Part shown: one piece after another, positions 39,840 to 64,000 of the stretch | Numbering within the stretch: the stretch's first letter is position 1 | Layout of the letters: each line of letters begins with the position of its first letter | Assembly (NCBI GenBank): GCA_013400975.1 | Contig: WBMZ01010838.1 | Span: forward strand, 169,001-233,000 | Reading direction: 5' to 3' | Source of the DNA: Atrichornis clamosus | Taxonomy: Eukaryota; Chordata; Aves; Passeriformes; Menuridae | Length of the DNA stretch: 64,000 nt | The notes under the pieces: generated by a model | Seen by the model: the letters and a program-made list of their open reading frames with translations, nothing else | Told to the model about the DNA's origin: nothing | Databases searched by the model: none | Position numbers and translations under genes: made by a program

Positions 39840-41060
39840 TTTGCAGGGCACGTGGTGAAGCCTGGCCGTGGCTGCGGGTGGGCAGCTGCCCCCGCAGGCC
39901 CCGGCGGTCCCCGCGCAGGGCTCAGCCCCGCGGCCCCCGCCCAGCCCAGCCTCCGCCCGGCGGTAGCTCAGCCGCTGCTGCGGCACCAAAGGGGGCGGGG
40001 GAACATCTCACACAGCATTTCTCCCTTTTTTTCCCCTTCAATTAATTAGAAATAATGATTTGATAAAGCCGATTAATTAATAACGATATCGGCTATCAAA
40101 TGTCTGTATGCACAGATTGACCAGCTGCAAAACCTGTCAGTTAGGGCAGCAAAACGCAGGTTGGTTTTGGATGGTGGTGGTGGTTTTATTTTTGTACTTA
40201 AAACCTGGAGCCTGCACCAGCTCCCAGGGGCGGTGGGACTCGTCCAGCGCCCATATCGTGAGCTGGCCGGGAGCAGGCTGCTGTTGAAGAGCCTAGAGGG
40301 AAGAAGCAAGGGGCTGAGGGAGGCTGAGGTGCAGCCACAGCACCGGGATCGGCTCCCGCAGCTCGATGTCTCCTCATGGAGCGCCTGAAGGGTGTGACTC
40401 ACTCTGGGCTCTTTTCAGTGATACTTTGTTTGCACGAAAGTTTTTCGTATGAAAAATTACTACTGAATTCATGTTGTTTACAGCTTTCATCAGCTTCCAC
40501 TAAGTGCTGCAAATGCCCCAAGATTTCCTTGGCGTTTTGCATCTCCCAAGTAGCATCTGCTTTAGTCCCTCAAACAGAGGTACCATTTGGACGCAGCTTT
40601 CCGTGACGGGCCCAGAGGCGGTGCAGTGACACCTGGCCAGCTTGCCTGGCCTCGGGCGGCTGCGGCTCCATGAACTGTCCGTGCGGGAATTACACCCTTG
40701 CCCGCGCCCTGCTGAGCTCCCCGCCTTACGCTTGGTGTAAGCTTGAAGTGAATAAACCTGTGACAGCTGTCCATGCAGCTGATTCCGATAGGCCACAGGT
40801 GGTTCCAGGAGCAGCGCTGCACAGCCGGGCTGACAGCAGAGGGGACACGGGAGTGCGAATCCCGATTCCAGCGGCGGCGCGATGGGAACGCGCGGGTTCC
40901 GCAGCTGGTGCGGGCACTGCCCCCGTGTGGCGGCAGCGGGGAAGCGCAGCCGGCCCGCGCTGCCCCGCCGGGAAACCGGGACGCGACCCCCGGGAATGGG
41001 AGCGACAGCCGGGCTCGGCTCCGGCTTTTGCAGAGCCGAAGAACAATCCTGTTGCAGTAA
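39840..41060. promoter_or_regulatory. Two-core CpG island, possible unannotated promoter or regulatory island
   Basis: Two CpG-rich cores, 39840-40005 and 40585-41050, in otherwise AT-rich DNA. By hand count CpG occurs about once per ten bases in both. The cores flank an AT-rich spacer (about 40015-40110) that holds a bulged palindrome. The island lies just beyond the inferred CYLD 3' end, not at a known promoter. Open frames inside it, the longest 193 codons on the minus strand at 40500-41081, are Ala/Arg/Pro/Gly-rich with no recognisable domain, as expected of GC-rich noncoding DNA. It could be the start of a lncRNA in either direction or an orphan island acting on a distant gene. Confidence 0.65.
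40059..40100. promoter_or_regulatory. Bulged palindrome with two GATA-type sites around a homeodomain site
   Basis: TTTGATA-AA-GCCGAT at 40059-40073 pairs with ATCGGCTATCAAA at 40088-40100: 13 bp with a two-base bulge. The 14-base spacer contains TAATTAAT. The arms include inverted WGATAR matches (TGATAA; TGATAG on the other strand). Composition is AT-rich inside a CpG island, which suggests a protein-binding element. No binding data. Confidence 0.45.
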
Positions 41061-41247
41061 AAAACTCGGATTGAAAAACAAAGCGATCCTTTACGCTGCA
41101 GAAGGGGGTTCCTAAAAACACCTGCTGCGTCTATTTTTGCAAGTGTTTAAGTATTCTCAGTAAGATAAACATTTCAAAAGTACTTAAATTGACAGCATTC
41201 ATTTTACAGGCCCAGGTAGGACCTTATTCGCTATTCTTTTCACTATT

Positions 41248-41277
41248 TTTATTTATTTGTTTGGGGTTTTGTTTATT
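41248..41277 (-). terminator. CYLD: Cluster of three AATAAA signals, candidate CYLD distal poly(A) site
   Basis: TTTATT occurs on the plus strand at 41248-41253, 41252-41257 and 41272-41277, giving three minus-strand AATAAA hexamers within 30 bases. Cleavage would fall near 41220-41240. This is the last dense signal before base composition switches to CpG-rich. Inferred from sequence only. Confidence 0.45.
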
Positions 41278-42050
41278 ATTACTAAAATACTCAGAAAAAT
41301 TAAAGAAAAAAAAAAGGAAACCAAGAAATACTGGAGACGACTCTTTTTCTAGACAGAAAACACGTATAAAGTGGGAACTGTAGATTCAGCAGAGAAGCTA
41401 CAGCACTATCCCCAGAGGAGCTGCTCACCAGGGTTAGTAAGGTGGTGTACCAAGCATTTAAATATAAAACCCCCAGGCAAACTCCAGGTAGCTGTAGCCC
41501 CTTTCCAGTGGTTTTCCCTTACAGCACCAGGTACTAACTGGTAAGACACAAGCAGTATTCTCAAACTTAATTTGATACAGTACAAGAATTCCTAAGTTTC
41601 CTAGAAATGTTGAAGGAAGGACTAACAGAAATGTATAAACATAAATCCTTCTGTAAGAACACAAAACAAGCTCGTTCACCTTATATTCATTCTTTTTCAT
41701 GAAACTCCCAAATCTCCAAGCCCCAAAGAAATGAATAGAGCCATAAGAATAATATTTTTAATTAATATTAATACAGAAAGAGCACATGGTACATTCCTTT
41801 CCAGCAGCAGATCATTCAGTTCTACCATTGGCAAAAAAAATAAATTAAGGCTAGTTGAGGGCAACCTGATCCAATGGTTTGTTTCCCTAATGCCTTCTTG
41901 GAGACAGCCTTGTAAGTTTGACTATTTGTGCACAAAACATGGGATGCTTATTTAGCAAAACATCAAGAACAGATAAAAACATGCTTTGTTACAGTGGTAA
42001 AAACACACAGAGCTTTCAAGCTGCTTTTTACACCAGCTCAGTTTGGAAAC

Positions 42051-42067
42051 CACACCGCTGCGGTGTG
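42051..42067. repeat. 8-bp GC-rich palindrome
   Basis: CACACCGC, T, GCGGTGTG: perfect arms around a single base, inside the probable CYLD 3' UTR. A wider nested pairing (CCACAC at 42050-42055 with GTGTGG just to the right) is possible. Confidence 0.6.
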
Positions 42068-45000
42068 CCTTGGTGTCGTGTGGAACAGCCCATTGTCAGG
42101 GATCCTGGGGACCACGCTCAGCTGCTCAGTGGAGTATAAAGTGCACGAGAAAAAGAAGTGCATTGAAATGAACCATTTCTGATCAAGAGCAACTACACAT
42201 AGTACTTGCCTAAAATGGGAACCTCCCACGCTGTTTGTACAACACAGTACTACAATTTTCAAGAGCACAGAATCAGTGTCACAGATATTAGAAAGACCTT
42301 TACTGAACGCAGGTATTTTTGTATTTTTTTTTCTCCAGTTATCTCCCCTGCCCAAAGACAAGCTTGATGTTAACTACAGTGGGTTTGGAGTTTGTTTGGT
42401 TGGTTTTTTGGATGGTTTTTGTTTGTTTGAGTAATGTGTAAGGCATCACCTTTAACTAACACTTTTTCTCTTTACTCTCTATGTTCAAAACAAGCAAGAA
42501 TTTAGTAGCACAGTGATTTGAATCAATTTTGAACCCCTAGTTCTAAAAATGTCTAGCATAGCAGGTAAGTATGGGGTGAAGGTCTTGTCCACAGTTACAA
42601 AAGTTAATGTCCTATGAAACTTCACATTTTTTCAGTTGTCAGGAACCTGTGTATTCTCCTACTCCCAGGTTAAGGCCATTGTTAGCAAGACTTATGAGTC
42701 AAACCATGAAGCAATGATCTAACTGCTATTAATTTTTGGGACATTCACCACATTAAAAAGAGAGAAGAAAGAACTCATTGGGAGGTTTCCAAATGCATTG
42801 AACAACATAAATGTTGGGTGCTTGGTCACTGGAATCTTTGGGCATTACAGTTAACAGCAGCAGACACTTAAAATGCAGGCTTCAAAGAGAGCTTATTCAA
42901 ATCCCATACAAATATATGCTGAAGGCTAAAAAAAAAAACAACCCACCAAAAAAACCTTTCTTACCACTACATGTAAGTTATATTACAAGTTTCCTTTCAC
43001 AGTGAAATCACTTTTGTGTTGTATACTCATTTCTGAGAAAGGAAATAAAATTGGGGTTAGTTTCTATAACATTTCATTTACATTGCCAGAACACCTCCAA
43101 TCCAGTACAGTACAGCACACAGCAACACTTCTTAGATTAAAAGACTCAGTTGCCAAAAAGAATTTTTTTAATCCTATAGAAGGTATCTCTGCCCTCTTAA
43201 CTGATAGAAAATGAACCAACCCTGTAATCATACACTGTTTGCAAAACTATTTACTGTTTTGCAATATTCTGTAGTACAAAATGCAGGATGTAAAGCACTG
43301 CCTGCCTTTCCAAACACAGTATTTGTCACCAAGAAGCATGCACAGTAATGAACATTCCCTACCTGTCCCAGAAGAAGAGTTCACACAACTTCTTTCCCTT
43401 TCCAGTAAAAGGCCAGAAACTTGGAGGCAGAAAGCCAGGCAGTTCATTTACACTCATCTATGTTAATTCCCTTCTAATAGAGAATGTATCCTGAAAAACT
43501 GGATACTTTGCAGTTGCAAAAAAGAGTGGATATTTTGCTACAAGGTTATTCGTCTAGAACCCTTTAATAGGGCAGCCATTCCAATTCTGTCCTCTGGCCA
43601 CAGCTCGCCCCAGGCTGTTCTCCCAGTTCAGGGAGGAAGAGGTAACTAAATGTAATGGGGCTGGCTTGTGGGAAAGCTGACACCAGTGGATGACATAGGA
43701 ACTTAGTGCATGGGGAAAAGTCAAAAATAAATCTAGGGCTAGTAAGAGTCCAGACATTCAGACTGGTTTCATTGGTACACAGGTTTGTGCTTGGGCCTTT
43801 GTTTGCTCCTTGTTCAAAGAGGACACCGCTTGCAGCTCCTTTCAGGTTGAGACACGGTGAGGTTGGGGCAGGGAAGAGATCAAACAGGGGCTCAAACCCT
43901 TCAGAGGGGGAGTTGAGTCTGTTGTGCTATTATTTGTCTCTTTTTGGCAAGGCCCCTCAGCCTTTGCTTTGCAAACAGGGCTCTAAAAACATCACAAGGT
44001 ACCTGGAGGCTGCAGCCAACCCTCCTCTTCAGCACACAGCCAAGGGTGGGCTACCACAGCTTCTGCTCAGACCACCTCCGTGCTCTCTAGTCCACCCCAC
44101 CCAACACAGGCTGCCAAGCCAAGGCCTACTCTTTTTACCTCCGGCATCTTTGTCAACACAGCTGAGCTGCTGTGCCAGAGCAGGAGGGGATGTTGCTGAG
44201 GAAGTGCCCATGGACAGTAACCAGTCCAGTGACAGATGGTTATAGAATCCATCACCTAAATATTTCACTTAATTTTTTTCAGGAGAGAAAGAGGCCAAGA
44301 GTTTATGGTAGTACTGAAAGAAAAAAGCTTTGCCAAGGAACACAGACTAGATAAATTAGGCAAGGGAACATGAAAGCCAGAAGGCCTTTGAGGCAAAAGC
44401 AACAGTGACACTTCTAATAATTTTGTCGCTCTTGAAAGATTAGAGCACACTTCATGCAAAGGCTAGTAGAACAGATCAACCCTTTCAGCAGTCCCTGTTT
44501 TACACAGATTAGTCCTTCAAGCAGTTTTCAAATCTCTCTCTAGTATTGTTCTACAGTAGAGAATGTCCCAAAGAAAGATTCTAGGTTTTCCAAGAAAAAC
44601 AAAGTAACCACATTTTCTAGAATAAGGGATCAGTCTCTATTGCCTTTAGAACAGTGGCTTTCCCCCTGTTATAGTTTGTTATCTCTCCCCTTCTATAGAC
44701 TTGATCCCCAAAAGGAAGTTTCCATATAAACATCTTAAGAGTTGGAAATGTACAGTTCATATATATGCAATTTGTACAACCAGATGTTACTGTTTATATA
44801 TAGTTGCATGTTTGCTAGTCAGTGTAGACAGAAGTAGCTAAAAGGCAACTAAAACAACAGTGTTTCACTGCAAACAGGAACCAACAGACTTTGAAATATA
44901 ATATATTACATTAACACAGGTTTTGCAGCTTTTCAAGTTAGTTTTCATCAGGTACTTGGTATACAGTAAAACTCTGATCTACCTTTATTTATAGTTTAAT

Positions 45001-45517
45001 CTTTCCAGGCAAAGATTTTTAGTATTCTCTTTGTAATATTAGTAATCCTGAAATGAAGAGGCAGATGTATAACATATTCCCAGGCAGTAGCTTAATGTAC
45101 TGTAGAAAAGTCAGTTCTGTTTACCAAGGACTAGAATTCACTTCAGTAACATTCCCTGAGGCAATCCACGATTTTATTGTTTTGTCCTGGAATCATTTGT
45201 GTACAGTTGCTGTTCTGTTCCAGACTGCTTTGTTTCTTTAAAAATAGACACTTAGAAAAAGACATCTGTTAACTTTCGGTGCTAATTTTATATTTCAGCA
45301 ATTATGCTTCCCCCTAATACCCTCTTCTTCTCCTCTCTTTCCCCTCCAAAAATTGCAAGTTAACGACACAGCAACTCTGTGTGCTTGATTTTCACAAGAC
45401 AGGAATTCAGATCTTTAAATGAACATTAATTTTGGAACTGAAAAGGATGTAGTAGATAACAGAACATAATTAATATGCAATGAACAGTCTAAAATTCATC
45501 TTGCTAAAACTGAAGTT

Positions 45518-45538
45518 ATTCTCTCTTCGAGAGAGAAT
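45518..45538 (-). other. Stem-loop in CYLD 3' UTR
   Basis: Minus-strand ATTCTCTCT, loop CGA, AGAGAGAAT: a perfect 9-bp stem with a triloop, about 445 nt after the stop codon. Its size resembles Roquin-type decay hairpins (short stem, pyrimidine-purine-N triloop), but the closing pairs do not match the classic element exactly. A regulatory role is speculative. Confidence 0.5.
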
Positions 45539-45982
45539 CTATGGTGCTAAAAAGATCAAGGGTGGGGAGACAGGGTGAGGGTAGAGAAACACATAATGAT
45601 CATCCCTGTCCACAGAAATGCACTGAGCTAGAACACTGTGTATCCTTACATTCCCAAAAGACTAAGGAGATTGCTTCTGGCAATTTCACCTTTAACATCT
45701 CAAAAAAAGCCTGCGTATAATCAATGCACTTAAAGCTTTAAGTTTTAGTAACTTAACTTTGTTTATAAAACAAACACACACAAGCACACTTCCTAGAGTG
45801 CAAAATGCTTAAATACTTCAGTTACAGAACTCCATATGCAGTTTTTGGAACAGAAACTCCTTTTGCTGTCACAGTCAACTTCTCCCATTGCCAGCAACGG
45901 TTGCATTGAAACGCCCCAAAACTGCAGCAAACCCCAGAGTGGATAACTCTGTACTGTGCCTCCAGTTTTCAGAGATCCTGGT

Positions 45983-62914
<16,932 letters not shown>

Positions 62915-64000
62915 CTAAGTGTCAGAGGAGGAAGAGGAAGGAAAAAAAAGAAATTATAAAAAAACCAACCATGCATTTTGTGCAAAAGCAGACTATTAAA
63001 AAAGCAGTAACGTAATCCAGTGTTTCGGACAAATTGCACTAAGAATTTGCTTGAAGAACTATTGTTACAGTGAGAGAAGTCTGCTGTCAGAATTTGTGGC
63101 AAATATACAAACTGTCTATCTTAGGGGAATAAAGAGCAAGATGTCATTAGATTAGAGAGTAGCTGCAGGCAGAAGCCTTTTTACTCAGAGAAGCATGTTT
63201 TCTTCAGTTGCAAAACTTGCTTCAATCATCAAATTTTCGCCATATCAAGACAAGACTACTTAATACTAGACATAATGCTAAGCATTCAAGAATTTCACTT
63301 ATATGCCAAATAAAGAGAGATGATTTTCAGAAACATTTGGGCCCGATATTCCCTGAGGTTCTCAGTAGGAATTGCAAAGAGTTAGGGAAAAGTTTAAAGA
63401 GTACTTTGAAAAATATACTTCTACTGCAAGAGGAGCAGTCTCCTGAACCTAATCCTTCAAATGCTTATGGTTGGCATTAATTTTGCAGAAATATCTCACT
63501 AGGAGCATACAACAGCTACATTCTCTATCTTAACTAGTTGCAATTGGATTTCCAAGGATCTACAAAAGCAGCAACCCTAAAATCCAAGCCTGCATTTATG
63601 GACTGTTTCCTGACACAGCAAAACAAGGTACTTAACTTTATACTTAAATATCTGAGAATCAGATATTCACCATGATGGTGATTTTAAGTATTTTTGCCCT
63701 GTGAAGTTGTGGATGCCCCACCACTGGCAGTGTTCAAGACCAGGTTGAATGGAGCTCTGAGCAACCTGGTCTAGTGGAAGGTGTCCCTGCCCATAGCAGG
63801 GGGTTTGGGACTAGATGATATTTAAGGTCCCTTCCAACGCAAACCATTCTACAACTCTATGAATTAAATTTGTATAGGCTAGAGGACTCAGTGTATGTTC
63901 AAGTCTTTCTGCTAGCCTGTGCACCCCATCAAGCTTCACTTAACATGCAGAATACGAGGCTGATGTGATATGGCTTGTTCACAGGTATTTCATGACAGTA
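62915..64000 (-). other. CYLD: CYLD intron (partial) upstream of the first visible exon
   Basis: Intronic sequence cut by the window edge. It ends at 62915-62916 with AG preceded, on the minus strand, by a long polypyrimidine tract (A/G-rich on the plus strand, 62921-62951). The exon for residues 1-168, including the start codon and most of CAP-Gly 1, must lie beyond 64000. The only recognisable content is the CR1 fragment at 63696-63863. Confidence 0.85.
63696..63863 (+). mobile_element. CR1 LINE 3'-end fragment
   Basis: About 170 bp closely resembling the 3' end of avian CR1 non-LTR retrotransposons. It contains the characteristic GTGGATGCCCCA, GGTGTCCCTGCCCAT, ACTAGATGAT and GTCCCTTCCAACG segments and ends near CTCTATGAA, the degenerate form of the CR1 terminal octamer repeat. 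It is 5'-truncated as usual for CR1 and lies antisense to CYLD in an intron. It is the strongest evidence that the genome is avian. Confidence 0.93.

Larger units (their letters stand above)
41225..45982 (-). other. CYLD: Probable CYLD 3' UTR
   Basis: About 4.75 kb after the stop without another recognisable exon. Human CYLD has a 3' UTR of about 5 kb, so this length is plausible. Possible intermediate poly(A) signals (minus-strand AATAAA) are at 45173-45178 and 44984-44989. A cluster of three at 41248-41277 is the best distal end, just before the CpG-rich region. A 21-nt hairpin sits at 45518-45538 and a short palindrome at 42051-42067. The 179-codon open frame on the plus strand at 43706-44245 looks like chance. 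The far boundary is inferred, not seen. Confidence 0.5.

Noticed and set aside
39960..39985. GGTAGCTCAGCCG resembling a tRNA D-arm/A-box
   Set aside because: No B-box, anticodon arm or acceptor stem can be built around it.
40500..41081. 193-codon minus-strand open frame in the CpG island, the longest in the window
   Set aside because: Ala/Arg/Pro/Gly/Ser-rich, no domain, several other frames open over the same GC-rich stretch. This is typical of stop-poor GC-rich noncoding DNA.
43706..44245. 179-codon plus-strand open frame antisense to the CYLD 3' UTR
   Set aside because: No recognisable domain, and other frames overlap it. Better explained as chance in the untranslated region.

Overview
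The window is vertebrate nuclear DNA, almost certainly from a bird. Direct evidence is a well-preserved CR1 LINE 3' end at 63696-63863 and smaller CR1 tails near 60.3 kb, 58.3 kb and perhaps 15.7 kb. The one gene I can support is CYLD, the Lys63/Met1-linkage deubiquitinase that restrains NF-kB signalling. It lies on the minus strand in compact avian-style introns (about 0.4-1.5 kb).

Right part, 41.2-64.0 kb: CYLD, read right to left. I placed 15 coding exons (62914 down to 45983). Every junction has AG/GT and every phase joins, giving 2355 nt: 784 residues plus stop. They correspond to human residues 169-956: the end of CAP-Gly 1, CAP-Gly 2, the serine/proline-rich linker with a TRAF2-type motif, CAP-Gly 3, and the USP domain with its inserted zinc B-box. 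Catalytic Cys601, His871 and Asp889 (human numbering) and all eight B-box zinc ligands are intact. The start codon and the first ~168 residues lie beyond position 64000. The stop is at 45985-45983, followed by a likely long 3' UTR reaching about 41.2 kb.

Middle, 39.84-41.06 kb: two CpG-rich cores sit just beyond the inferred CYLD 3' end, separated by an AT-rich spacer with a bulged palindrome (GATA-type site, homeodomain site, GATA-type site). No protein gene is visible there. It is the best candidate in the window for an unannotated regulatory or transcription start region.

Left part, 1-39.8 kb: AT-rich, gene-poor DNA without recognisable exons. In vertebrates CYLD is usually followed by SALL1, so this is probably the CYLD-SALL1 interval (inference, as SALL1 is not in the window). 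It holds microsatellites, a 60-bp-period tandem duplication, a 15-bp perfect inverted repeat and several stretches with clustered developmental transcription-factor motifs that could be distal enhancers. I found no wholly new system. The short open frames in the left part look like chance.
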